Source of the DNA: Marinomonas sargassi | GTDB taxonomy: Bacteria; Pseudomonadota; Gammaproteobacteria; Pseudomonadales; Marinomonadaceae | Assembly (NCBI RefSeq): GCF_025716875.1 | Contig: NZ_JAOVZB010000010.1 | Span: 1 to 33,508, forward strand | Reading direction: 5' to 3' | DNA: 33,508 nt | In this document: in pieces, positions 1-7,934 of the stretch | How the letters are laid out: the number at the start of each line of letters is the position of its first letter | Numbering within the stretch: the stretch's first letter is position 1 | Position numbers and translations under genes: made by a program | Notes under the pieces: model-generated | Told to the model about the DNA's origin: nothing | Database searches by the model: none | What the model saw: only the letters and a program-made list of their open reading frames with translations

Positions 1-2
1 AA

Positions 3-119
3 TTGCTTGACGATCATAGAGGCGTTGAACCACCTGATCCCATCCCGAACTCAGAAGTGAAAAGCGCCATCGCCGATGGTAGTGTGGGGGATCCCATGTG
101 AGAGTAGGTCGTCGTCAAG
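3..119 (+). rRNA. rrf: 5S ribosomal RNA
   Basis: The core stretches match the gammaproteobacterial 5S rRNA as I know it, including CCTGATCCCATCCCGAACTC near 37-56 and GATGGTAGTGTGGGG near 76-90. The two ends pair as helix I: TTGCTTGACG at the 5' end with CGTCGTCAAG at the 3' end. It is the last gene of an rRNA operon whose 16S and 23S genes lie before the window. A strong terminator follows directly. The ends are good to a few bases. Confidence 0.95.
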
Positions 120-133
120 CTTTAAATTAAGAG

Positions 134-168
134 AAACCCCATCCTGCTACGCAGGGTGGGGTTTTTTC
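134..168 (+). terminator. Rho-independent terminator of the rRNA operon
   Basis: A 14-bp stem (134-147 with 151-164, one G-U wobble) closes a 3-base loop and runs into a T-rich tract. It sits about 15 bases after the 5S gene and must end the rrn transcript. Confidence 0.9.
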
Positions 169-278
169 GTTTTGGGGTGTTAAAAACAAGAGTAGAAAGC
201 TTAAAACACAATGCCAGTGTGGGGCTCTTTAGACGATATGCATGTGAGGCTAACTCACTACCAAGCAAAAACAACAGA

Positions 279-311
279 AGCCCTGATAGCACCCCTGTCA
301 GGGCTTTTTTG
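279..311 (+). terminator. Second rho-independent terminator downstream of 5S
   Basis: AGCCCTGA (279-286) pairs with TCAGGGCT (298-305) and is followed by a run of six T. It lies about 160 bases after the 5S gene. It may be a back-up rrn terminator or the end of a short unannotated transcript. The rest of 121-434 shows no convincing gene: the short ORFs on both strands run through these hairpins and have no recognisable content. Confidence 0.75.
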
Positions 312-434
312 TGTGTTAGAAAAGTGCCTGGAATAAAGCTCACAAAGAAATAAGACAAAGCCTCAGTATAGTTGGCTTCTTTTAGTTACTATTCGGTATG
401 ATTAACGGGATGATGTTTAGGTACTAGGACTTTT

Positions 435-1430
435 ATGACTCCTGAGATTTTTATTAAGCGTACATTAGGTGCTTCTGCTGTAAAGAGAGAGTCGGTTATA
501 CAAAGCCTATGGAGTGGCTATGGTGAAATAGTACGCTTTTCTATCGAAGGCTCATCGCTTGCTGATAGCGTCATTCTCAAGTCAATTCAGCTTAATGAAA
601 TACAAAACCATCCACGTGGTTGGAACTCAGACTTATCCCACCAAAGAAAGCTCCATTCCTATCAGGTTGAAAAAAACTGGTATCAAGACTGGTCCGCGAA
701 ATGTGATGACAGCCATCGTGTAGCAAAATTGTTTGGGGTCTTGGAACAGCCTGAATACTTATATTTATTGTTAGAAGATTTAGACTCATCTGGTTATTCT
801 AGTCGGTGCTCTTCTTTAACAGTACAACAGAGTTTATTGGTACTGAATTGGTTAGCCGCTTTCCATGCGCACTTTCTATGTTCTGATAGAGTCTCAAAGT
901 GGCCTGAGGGGTTATGGCAAAGAGGTACTTATTGGCACCTTGATACACGACCTAATGAATGGCAGTCGATGGAAGAAGGGCGTTTAAAAGAGTCGGCTAG
1001 TGAAATCGATAAAATATTGAACAATGCTAAATATCAAACTTTAGTCCATGGTGACGCCAAGCTTGCGAACTTTTGCTTTAGTGATGATATAAGCGCAGTG
1101 GCGGCTGTGGATTTCCAATATGTAGGGCGAGGTATTGGAGTACAAGATGTTGCTTACTTCTTAGGGAGTTGCTTTAGTGAACAAGAACTACAAACGCACC
1201 TAGAGTACCTTCTCGAAAGTTATCTAGCTGAATTATCCCGATGTCTGGTTTCTATGGGGGAGTCTCCCGATATCGCAGAAGCGGTTGCTCAAGAATGGGG
1301 AGACTTATTCCCTATTGCATGGGCTGACTTCCATCGCTTTATTATGGGCTGGTCACCTACACACCATAAAAATACGCCATTCAGTCAAAACATAACGAAT
1401 GCCGTATTAGAAGAGTTAAGACGACCTTAA
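435..1430 (+). CDS. APH/ecdysteroid-kinase-like phosphotransferase
   Basis: This 331-aa protein has the kinase-like fold of the aminoglycoside phosphotransferase / choline kinase / EcKinase superfamily. The catalytic-loop motif LVHGDAKLANF lies at about residues 203-213, with the usual catalytic Asp and Asn. The metal-binding DFQ motif, equivalent to kinase DFG, follows about 15 residues later in AAVDFQYVG. The N-terminal lobe contains a hinge-like stretch, YLYLLLEDLD. Such proteins phosphorylate small hydroxylated molecules, but the substrate cannot be read from sequence and I do not infer antibiotic resistance. The last 15 bases overlap the 3' end of the convergent hrpB. The ATG at 435 follows only a weak ribosome site. 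Confidence 0.8.
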   Translation: MTPEIFIKRTLGASAVKRESVIQSLWSGYGEIVRFSIEGSSLADSVILKSIQLNEIQNHPRGWNSDLSHQRKLHSYQVEKNWYQDWSAKCDDSHRVAKLFGVLEQPEYLYLLLEDLDSSGYSSRCSSLTVQQSLLVLNWLAAFHAHFLCSDRVSKWPEGLWQRGTYWHLDTRPNEWQSMEEGRLKESASEIDKILNNAKYQTLVHGDAKLANFCFSDDISAVAAVDFQYVGRGIGVQDVAYFLGSCFSEQELQTHLEYLLESYLAELSRCLVSMGESPDIAEAVAQEWGDLFPIAWADFHRFIMGWSPTHHKNTPFSQNITNAVLEELRRP

Positions 1431-3944
1431 GGCCCGATTGGTTTTACCAGTCGCTTGAGCTTCCATTGGGTTGTCTGGCCACGGATGTTTTGGATAACGG
1501 CCACGCATTTCTTTACGTACTTCGGGGTAAGCTTCTTGCCAGAAAAAGGCGAGATCTTGAGTAATGGCCAATGGTCTTTGTCCAGGAGACAAGAGCTCAA
1601 CTCGAATGCTTTGATGTAAAACGGTAGGGCTGGAGGCGCAGCCAAACATTTCTTGTAGCTTTACTCGTAGTGTTGGTATCTCTTCACAATAATCGATGGC
1701 ATAACTTGAACCAGATGGAACACTTAGTCTTTCTGGAACATTCTGTTTAAGTTGTTGCTGCTGAGACCAGTCTAACCGGCTTAATAGCGCCTCTTTTAAC
1801 GGTAGCTTGTTTAAGGCTTGTTGATTGGTCACCTTGCCTAAATACGGGCCGAGCCATTCTTGTATTGAGTTTGTTAAAGCTTCATTTGAACTGTCTGGCC
1901 ATGCTTGGCGAGTATCGTATTTAAAAGCGTACTCTAGTCGAGCTTGAAGTTGTTTACTGGCATTATCCCAAGGCAGGCACTCAATGCCTTCTTCTTGAAT
2001 GTAATCACAGAGAGCTTGGCATATGGCTTCTTCAGAAGACGAGGAGAGAGGTTTAGTAGCAATACAGAGTTTGCCAATCCAGCTTTGCTCTTCACTCAGT
2101 AAGCGTCCTTGTTTTTTCGACCAAACCAAGTTTTCTCGCTTTTTTATCAAGTGTGGGAAGGTTTTGATCATTGCCTGTAAATCTAATGGTAGGGCAAGGA
2201 AAATACGATCTTCTCCACGGTCTTTTTGCCCGCCAATCTCAAGTGAAAGTAACCACTCACTTTTCGTACAGCTATCTGATGACGGAAGAAACGCTTTACG
2301 GCCATTGCTCAACTTATAGCTGATTTGTTGACTACTTTGATTGACTCTATGGGCGATTCTATCCCTATAGGCACATACTAGTAATGCTGATAAAGGCTGG
2401 GCTGGGTTTGTTTGAGAAGGCCCCATATCTAAAGAAAGGCAACGTTTCTCCCATGATGCTTGGGCTTTTAAATATGGCTGTTTTGGCCGTGAGCCATGGT
2501 CGTTGATTGAACCATTTAACCAGTCTAAGCGAGAGCTAATATCACTACCTGATTGTGAGAAAGGGTCGCCTTCAGAAAGAATAGTACAAAGGGCTGCCGC
2601 TTGTTTTACCTGATTGGTACGCTTTCCAGAGATAAGCACATGGGCAAGCCTTGGCTCGATACCAAGTTGTCCCATGGCTTCGCCCATAGGAGTCAGATTT
2701 AAGGTTTCTTGATTTGTTAACGCACCAAGCTCACATAAATGATCAATCGATTGCTGCCAATGATTTTGTGGAGGAGGGGATACCCAATCCAGCTCTAGAC
2801 GATCTTGTACGCCCCATTTGGCTAAATCTAATACTAGATTACTCAAGTCACTTATTTCTATCTGGGGCTGTGCCTGAGAGGCCAGTTGAAATTGCTGATC
2901 AGCGCTCCACCATCGGTAGCACACACCAGACTCTATACGTCCAGCTCGCCCCATACGTTGTGTGGTTTCGGCTTGGGTTGCTCGACGAGTATGCAGTCGT
3001 GTTGTTGCTGTATTCGCATCAAACCTTGCTTCACGGCTTAAACCACTGTCTATAACGATTCGAATACCTTCGATGGTTAAACTGGTTTGCGCTATGGATG
3101 TGGCGAGAACGATTTTTCGTTCGCCTTTAGGAGCCGGAGCGATAACAGACTCTTGCTCTTTCAGACTCAAGTTCCCATAAAGAGGCAATATATGCAGGCC
3201 TTGTGTCGCTTCTAGTCTGTGCTTTAACTGGCTGGCCACATAGTGAATTTCCTTTTGGCCCGGTAAGAACACAAGAATACTGCCCATTTCATTATGCACG
3301 GCATGGCAAGTTTGGCGAACCACTTCATCGCTTACATCGTTTATGCGTAAAGCTTTATTGCTGTAATGGATTTCGACTGGGAAACTTCGGCCTTGGCTGC
3401 TCAGCACTCGACAGCTTAGACTCTTTTGTAGGGCTTGAGTATCAAGCGTCGCGGACATGACTAAGAGTTTTAAAGGGTCTTCATCACGATAGAGTTCTCT
3501 TGCTTGTAAGCATAATGCGAAGGCGAGATCGGAATGCAAGTTGCGCTCGTGAAACTCATCAAAGATAACGAGGGCGATATTCTTTAAGCTCGGGTCATCT
3601 TGCAGCATGCGAGTGAGTACACCTTCAGTCACCACAAGTACTTTTGTTTTAGCGCTTTCTTTTCCCTCATGACGAATACGATAGCCAACACGCTCACCAA
3701 GTGGCTCGTTCAGTGTATCTGCTAGCCTTTTTGCTGCGGATTTAGCGGCTAATCGTCTTGGTTCCAGCATGATGATTTTACGGCTGCCTACCCATTCCCC
3801 GTCCATTAACTCAATAGGAACAACTGTCGTTTTACCTGCACCGGGAGCGGCTTCTAAGATAGCTTCATTTTGCTCTCTTAGTTGTTGTTTTAATTCTGGT
3901 ATGAGGGAATAAATAGGTAGCTGATCTAACATGGTATGACTCAT
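1416..3944 (-). CDS. hrpB: ATP-dependent helicase HrpB (DEAH-box)
   Basis: This is an 842-aa superfamily 2 DEAH-type helicase; HrpB proteins are usually about 810-850 aa. Motifs in order: Walker A APGAGKTT (residues 33-40), the Walker B variant DEFH in FDEFHERNLHSD, motif III MSATLD, and motif VI QRMGRAGR. The HrpB-specific C-terminal domain follows, with EWLGPYLG and a tail rich in QRPLAITQDLAFFW and YPKHPWPDNP. HrpB is a cytoplasmic presumed RNA/DNA helicase whose cellular role is poorly defined. Met1 or Met5 (MLDQLP) could be the start, since neither has a strong Shine-Dalgarno. It overlaps the convergent phosphotransferase by 15 bases and diverges from the 91-aa gene. Confidence 0.95.
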   Translation of the reverse strand: MSHTMLDQLPIYSLIPELKQQLREQNEAILEAAPGAGKTTVVPIELMDGEWVGSRKIIMLEPRRLAAKSAAKRLADTLNEPLGERVGYRIRHEGKESAKTKVLVVTEGVLTRMLQDDPSLKNIALVIFDEFHERNLHSDLAFALCLQARELYRDEDPLKLLVMSATLDTQALQKSLSCRVLSSQGRSFPVEIHYSNKALRINDVSDEVVRQTCHAVHNEMGSILVFLPGQKEIHYVASQLKHRLEATQGLHILPLYGNLSLKEQESVIAPAPKGERKIVLATSIAQTSLTIEGIRIVIDSGLSREARFDANTATTRLHTRRATQAETTQRMGRAGRIESGVCYRWWSADQQFQLASQAQPQIEISDLSNLVLDLAKWGVQDRLELDWVSPPPQNHWQQSIDHLCELGALTNQETLNLTPMGEAMGQLGIEPRLAHVLISGKRTNQVKQAAALCTILSEGDPFSQSGSDISSRLDWLNGSINDHGSRPKQPYLKAQASWEKRCLSLDMGPSQTNPAQPLSALLVCAYRDRIAHRVNQSSQQISYKLSNGRKAFLPSSDSCTKSEWLLSLEIGGQKDRGEDRIFLALPLDLQAMIKTFPHLIKKRENLVWSKKQGRLLSEEQSWIGKLCIATKPLSSSSEEAICQALCDYIQEEGIECLPWDNASKQLQARLEYAFKYDTRQAWPDSSNEALTNSIQEWLGPYLGKVTNQQALNKLPLKEALLSRLDWSQQQQLKQNVPERLSVPSGSSYAIDYCEEIPTLRVKLQEMFGCASSPTVLHQSIRVELLSPGQRPLAITQDLAFFWQEAYPEVRKEMRGRYPKHPWPDNPMEAQATGKTNRALRSS

Positions 3945-3998
3945 TTATTTACTGCGCTCTATCATAGCCTTTTTGGATAGCAACTTCAGGCAACCTTT

Positions 3999-4026
3999 TT
4001 GATTAGGGAAGTTGGTTGTATAAAAT
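3999..4026 (+). promoter_or_regulatory. Candidate sigma-70 promoter for the 91-aa gene
   Basis: TTGATT (3999-4004) and TAAAAT (4021-4026) are separated by 16 bases, about 75 bases before the GTG start at 4099. An imperfect hairpin, CAACTTC (3981-3987) with GAAGTTG (4008-4014), overlaps it. This is a pattern match only. Confidence 0.3.
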
Positions 4027-4098
4027 TTAAACAGAAACGTAGAGCTTTCATCAAACTGTGTCATACTAGAATACTTTGACCTTCTAAGGGAAAGTATT

Positions 4099-4374
4099 GT
4101 GAAGTCCGATCCAGAGTCTTTATTAAAGAATCACCGTGAGTTAATCCATTCGGATGCACTAAAGGTGAAGTCTCATGTGCAAAGGTCACAAGAAGATTGG
4201 ATCTTACATACCCTGATGATTGAAGGCTATGACGTGCCTTTTCGTTTCAAGCGACAAGGAAAGTACCGTACTTTAAAAGGCGCTAGAGTGAATCTCACCT
4301 ATTACCCAACAGAAGAAATGGTCGCCGGCATTCCTGTTGAAGTAATGAAAGTTGTTAGAGTCAAACGTAGTTAA
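4099..4374 (+). CDS. Conserved-looking hypothetical protein, 91 aa
   Basis: I do not recognise a family. The ORF uses a GTG start with a good Shine-Dalgarno (AAGGGA at about 4086-4091). The product is basic and soluble, with no signal peptide or membrane segment. The N-terminal half looks helical (residues 5-45, SLLKNHRELIHSD and onward). The C-terminal half looks beta-rich (VPFRFKRQGKYRTLKGARVNLTYYP, then VMKVVRVKRS). It is divergent from hrpB. The ribosome site and codon use support a real gene, and function is unknown. Confidence 0.65.
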   Translation: MKSDPESLLKNHRELIHSDALKVKSHVQRSQEDWILHTLMIEGYDVPFRFKRQGKYRTLKGARVNLTYYPTEEMVAGIPVEVMKVVRVKRS

Positions 4375-4400
4375 GCTACTCAAGTCTTCCCTTTACCCAC

Positions 4401-4438
4401 ACTCGTATTCTACCGACGCTCTGATATTAAACATTGAA
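4401..4438 (+). repeat. Copy A of a ~38-bp direct repeat
   Basis: This copy shares the blocks CTCGT, TACCGAC and CTGATATTA, in the same order and spacing, with 11296-11333. About 27 of 38 positions are identical without gaps. It lies just upstream of the copper efflux operon and contributes the TTGAAA -35 box of its predicted promoter. Confidence 0.6.
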
Positions 4439-4469
4439 AATCATTCGTCGGTTTTATATAGTCGAATGA
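4434..4469 (+). promoter_or_regulatory. Predicted promoter with inverted-repeat operator of the copper efflux operon
   Basis: TTGAAA (4434-4439) and TATAGT (4457-4462) are 17 bases apart, each one base from the sigma-70 consensus. A perfect 7-bp inverted repeat, TCATTCG (4441-4447) and CGAATGA (4463-4469), brackets the -10 element. A bound dimer there would block or modulate initiation. The site does not look like the classical 19-bp-spaced MerR-type copper promoter. No copper regulator gene is adjacent, so the regulator must be encoded elsewhere. Confidence 0.55.
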
Positions 4470-4489
4470 CTTGTTGGTGAGATTTTTCC

Positions 4490-4924
4490 ATGTCCGTAGA
4501 TCAAATGCATAAAGCTAGTCAGTCAGTGAGAAGGCGTGGTTTCGTCTGCTTAGTGCTGTTCGTTTTCGCTTTATTCTCTATGGCGATAACAAACCACATG
4601 ATGTCGACTCATATGGAACTTATGCAGCACGCGGTGCAAATTGACCATAATATGTCTGAGCATCACATAGTTAAAACTGATCATCATATGCATATTGACG
4701 GCAGTGATTGTCAGCCAGAAACTATGCTTGGCTGCGGCAATATGGCCATGGATCATTCTCATCAAGACTGTCTGGATAGCCACTGCAGTACTTTTTCAGG
4801 GCTATTGCTAGCTTACTTAATATTTTCTGATCACTTCTTTGCTGTGCACAATGTATTGCCCCTGCAAAGTTATGTCTCACTCTCTCTAAGTACGCCTTAT
4901 TTCCCCCCAATAGTCATTTCTTAA
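4490..4924 (+). CDS. His/Met/Cys-rich small membrane protein, putative copper-binding
   Basis: The 144-aa product has a basic N-terminus and a hydrophobic segment at about residues 17-35 (signal anchor). A region of about 65 residues (36-99) is extraordinarily rich in His and Met (clusters such as HHMHID and NMAMDHSHQD) and holds four Cys (74, 82, 94, 99). A second hydrophobic stretch lies at about 103-120. Such composition is typical of periplasmic soft-metal (Cu+/Ag+) ligands. It is the first gene after the predicted promoter and lies 71 bases before the outer-membrane factor, so it probably belongs to the efflux operon as a metal scavenger or chaperone. I cannot assign a named family with confidence; DUF2946-like proteins occupy similar positions. 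Confidence 0.75.
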   Translation: MSVDQMHKASQSVRRRGFVCLVLFVFALFSMAITNHMMSTHMELMQHAVQIDHNMSEHHIVKTDHHMHIDGSDCQPETMLGCGNMAMDHSHQDCLDSHCSTFSGLLLAYLIFSDHFFAVHNVLPLQSYVSLSLSTPYFPPIVIS

Positions 4925-4995
4925 ATTCGCTATTTTCTCTTGTCGTAGTTTCCTGCGGCGGGTTGTTATGAATTTAAAAATGAGTATTAAGAATC

Positions 4996-6381
4996 ATGGC
5001 CAAAAACAATTTTTGGGCACTCTGTGGTAATTCACGGAGAGTCTATGGGCGTTGCACTATTACTAGAAAAATAGGGCATTTACGCTACTTATTCGTATTA
5101 CCTCTACTTACCATGTTGCCTTCGATAGCAGACGCGTATCCGTTAACGCTTCAAGACGCTATTAATAAAGCAGTCAGTGAAGATGAGTGGCTGACGTCTA
5201 GTTTTCATAAAGAAGTGGCATTACGCGAGCTCAGCCAAGGGTCGACGTCACTACCAGACCCTAAGGTAAGTCTCGGTTTGTTAAATATGCCGACAGATAG
5301 CTTCGACTTTAATCAAGAAGCTATGACCCAGTTGAGTTTCTCTATCTCACAAACTTTTCCTGCGGGAGATACTTTGCGTTTGATGGGGGAAAAATACAGC
5401 GCTTTGGGAGACCAGATGCCGCTAGAACGTGATAATCGCCGTGCCATATTGACCATGGAAGTGTCTAAATTATGGCTAAGTGCTTATCAATATGAAGAAA
5501 GCATGAAGTTGGTCTTGAGAAATAAAAAGCTCTTTGAGCAGCTGCATGATGTGGTGGAAAGTAGTTATAGCTCGGCTTATGGAGCGGCTAAGCAACAAGA
5601 CTTGGTCCGTTCTGAATTGGAGCTCATTAAACTGGATCATCGTCTTGCAGAGTTACAGCAAGGCAGACGTCATACTTTATCTAAGTTAATGCAATATATC
5701 TCTTTAGCGCCTAATGAAAAATCATCCATTGATGATGGTATTCAGCTTGTAGGGGAAGGAAAGATTATTCGTTCGCTTTTATCTCCTCAGCCATATTCTG
5801 CAGGAGACCTATCAAAGCGTTTACTCCAGCATCCAATGGTAAAAGTTGTTGAGGCAAAATCATCTTCTGCTCAAATAGATAAAGCCCTTGCGGAGCAAAA
5901 ATACGAGCCGCAATGGGGAATCAGTTTAGGTTATGGTTATCGTGGTGATGACCCAAGTGGTAATAGTCGGGCTGACTTGGCCTCGGTTGTTGCCAGTGTG
6001 AGCCTGCCAATTTTTTCCTCTCGAAGCCAAGATGCACAGGTAAAGGCGGCGGCGTTAAAGGTTGAATCCATCGTCTCAGAAAAGCAATTAGTACTTAATG
6101 AGCTGCGAGCAAAGTATCTATCCCTCACGTCTGATATTGAGTCATTAGAAGGACGAGTTGAACTATATCAAAGTCAGTTAATTCCTAGTTACCAACAAAG
6201 TGTACAGACCACTCTGAATGCTTATACAAGTAATGATGGTTTTTTCACGGAAGTCGTACAGGCACGTATTGCCATTTTAAATGCTCAGATTGAATTACTG
6301 AGTATCCGTGTTGAGCGGTTAAAGCGTTTGGCGGAGTTAAATTATGTCTTGGCAAGCGTTGCAGAAGAGGTGAACAAATGA
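4996..6381 (+). CDS. cusC: Outer-membrane efflux factor (TolC/CzcC/CusC-like)
   Basis: At 461 aa this matches the outer-membrane efflux protein family. A signal peptide with an unusually long basic N-region (about 28 residues) ends near ADA-YP. Mature repeats follow, with typical OEP features: LTLQDAINKAV at the start, LGLLNMPTDSF, SISQTFPAGD, then long heptad-rich helices. No lipobox Cys follows the signal sequence, so unlike E. coli CusC it is probably not acylated. The ATG at 4996 is the only usable in-frame start and has a poor ribosome site. It overlaps cusB by 4 bases (ATGA), implying translational coupling. It forms the exit duct of the tripartite pump. Confidence 0.85.
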   Translation: MAKNNFWALCGNSRRVYGRCTITRKIGHLRYLFVLPLLTMLPSIADAYPLTLQDAINKAVSEDEWLTSSFHKEVALRELSQGSTSLPDPKVSLGLLNMPTDSFDFNQEAMTQLSFSISQTFPAGDTLRLMGEKYSALGDQMPLERDNRRAILTMEVSKLWLSAYQYEESMKLVLRNKKLFEQLHDVVESSYSSAYGAAKQQDLVRSELELIKLDHRLAELQQGRRHTLSKLMQYISLAPNEKSSIDDGIQLVGEGKIIRSLLSPQPYSAGDLSKRLLQHPMVKVVEAKSSSAQIDKALAEQKYEPQWGISLGYGYRGDDPSGNSRADLASVVASVSLPIFSSRSQDAQVKAAALKVESIVSEKQLVLNELRAKYLSLTSDIESLEGRVELYQSQLIPSYQQSVQTTLNAYTSNDGFFTEVVQARIAILNAQIELLSIRVERLKRLAELNYVLASVAEEVNK

Positions 6382-7931
6382 AAATTATAAGTTTTGTAGG
6401 TGTTTTTATTTTAGGCGGCGTGCTTTCTGTTGCGGGTTACCATTTTTTACCTTCCATCATGCAAGGCAAGGCGATGTCACACCCAATGGATATGGGTGAT
6501 GATAGTGCCTCGGTAGAAGAGCAACCTTTATATTGGGTTGCACCAATGGACCCTAATTATCGACGAGATAAGCCAGGTAAATCTCCAATGGGGATGGATC
6601 TGATTCCTTTTTATGCGGCCGAATCCAGTGCTAAGAATAGCCCTGGCACTGTGAGTATTTCTCCAGAAGTGGTGAATAACTTGGGAGTACGAACCAGCGA
6701 AGTATTTCGTGGAGTGCTTAAACCCGATATCAGCACAGTCGGTTACTTAACTTACAACAATGACAAGGTCACACATATTCACCCACGTGTAGAAGGTTGG
6801 ATAGAAAAAAGCTTTGTTAAATCGAATGGTGATTATGTTGAGAAGGGGCAAGCACTGTTTGACCTCTACTCACCTACTTTGGTGAATACTCAAGAAGAGT
6901 TTTTATTTGCTTTAGGTCGTAAAGATCAGCGCATGATGAAAGCGACAGAAGAGCGACTCAAAGCGCTGCATGTACCCAATGAATTTATTCGTACCCTTAA
7001 ATCAAAGCGCCGAGTTTCGCAAACAATTCGCTTTTATGCGCCACAAAGTGGTGTGGTGGATAACCTAGGTATTCAGGACGGTGTTTACATAAAACCTGGA
7101 ACAACCCTAATGTCTATCGCCGACCTTAATGAGGTGTGGTTAGAGGCAGAAGTGTTTGAAAGGCAAGCGCACTTGGTTGAGGTTGGCCAGCCAGCTGAAG
7201 CGAGCATGGACTTCCTACCTGGGCAAGTATTCGATAGTCATGTTGATTTTATTTACCCTACTTTAGATGCTAACAGCCGTACCCTTCGAGTACGTATTCG
7301 GTTAGATAATGCTGAGCAGTTGCTGAAACCCGATATGTTTGCCCATGTTCGTATTCAAGCTGTGTCATCCCAGCCAAAACTCTTAATTGAGAAAACAGCG
7401 CTCATTCGTGGTGGTGAGCAAAATCGAGTGGTCTTGGCATTAGGGGAAGGTCGCTTTAAATCTGTCGCAGTACAAACTGGTGCATTAGGGAGTGATTATG
7501 TGGAGGTGTTACAAGGACTAGAACTAGGTGACGAAGTCGTAACCTCTGCACAATTCTTATTGGATTCTGAATCCAGCAAAAGCTCTGATTTCAAACGCAT
7601 GAACATTCTGCCAGATCAAGGTATGCAGGAAGCCATGGCTCATGTTGGACATGTACATGATACCCCAGAGCCTGAAGAACAAGTCCCTGATGTTGTGTGG
7701 GTAGCGGCAAAAATAAATCATATTGATGCTGATAAACGCATACTGAACGTTAATCATGCTGAGATAGCGGATTGGGGTTGGCCAAAAATGACCATGGACT
7801 TTGTGCTGGCTGACTGGCTTGAGCCAAGTGAATTGCCCACTGGTAAAAACGTGCAACTTGAGATTACTCGAGAGAGTGGTGCTGAATTTGTTGTTAGTGA
7901 TTATTCAACCACTAGTGCCGAGCAGGAGTAA
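6378..7931 (+). CDS. cusB: Periplasmic adaptor CusB with C-terminal CusF domain
   Basis: This 517-aa membrane fusion protein belongs to an HME-RND metal pump. An N-terminal signal anchor (about 4-24) is followed by a Met/His patch (HPMDMGDD) and a metal-binding segment at about 51-80 (YWVAPMDPNYRRDKPGKSP, then MGMDLIP), which uses Met rather than Cys as in E. coli CusB. Barrel-sandwich and beta-barrel segments follow (VEGWIEKSFVKSNGDYVEKGQ; APQSGVVDNLGIQDG). Residues about 439-510 form a fused CusF-like Cu/Ag-binding domain. Its H460, W468, M471 and M473 have the same spacing as CusF H36, W44, M47 and M49. It overlaps cusC by 4 bases and is 3 bases from cusA. Confidence 0.92.
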   Translation: MKIISFVGVFILGGVLSVAGYHFLPSIMQGKAMSHPMDMGDDSASVEEQPLYWVAPMDPNYRRDKPGKSPMGMDLIPFYAAESSAKNSPGTVSISPEVVNNLGVRTSEVFRGVLKPDISTVGYLTYNNDKVTHIHPRVEGWIEKSFVKSNGDYVEKGQALFDLYSPTLVNTQEEFLFALGRKDQRMMKATEERLKALHVPNEFIRTLKSKRRVSQTIRFYAPQSGVVDNLGIQDGVYIKPGTTLMSIADLNEVWLEAEVFERQAHLVEVGQPAEASMDFLPGQVFDSHVDFIYPTLDANSRTLRVRIRLDNAEQLLKPDMFAHVRIQAVSSQPKLLIEKTALIRGGEQNRVVLALGEGRFKSVAVQTGALGSDYVEVLQGLELGDEVVTSAQFLLDSESSKSSDFKRMNILPDQGMQEAMAHVGHVHDTPEPEEQVPDVVWVAAKINHIDADKRILNVNHAEIADWGWPKMTMDFVLADWLEPSELPTGKNVQLEITRESGAEFVVSDYSTTSAEQE

Positions 7932-7934
7932 TTT

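Noticed and set aside
122..358. Short ORFs on both strands after the 5S gene (78 and 65 aa)
   Set aside because: They run through two rho-independent terminators, lack ribosome sites, and have no recognisable content.
5056..5085. Nine-codon ORF with a GGAGAG ribosome-like site inside the start of the outer-membrane factor
   Set aside because: It is too short to support and lies within the signal-peptide coding region; no sign of a leader-peptide mechanism.
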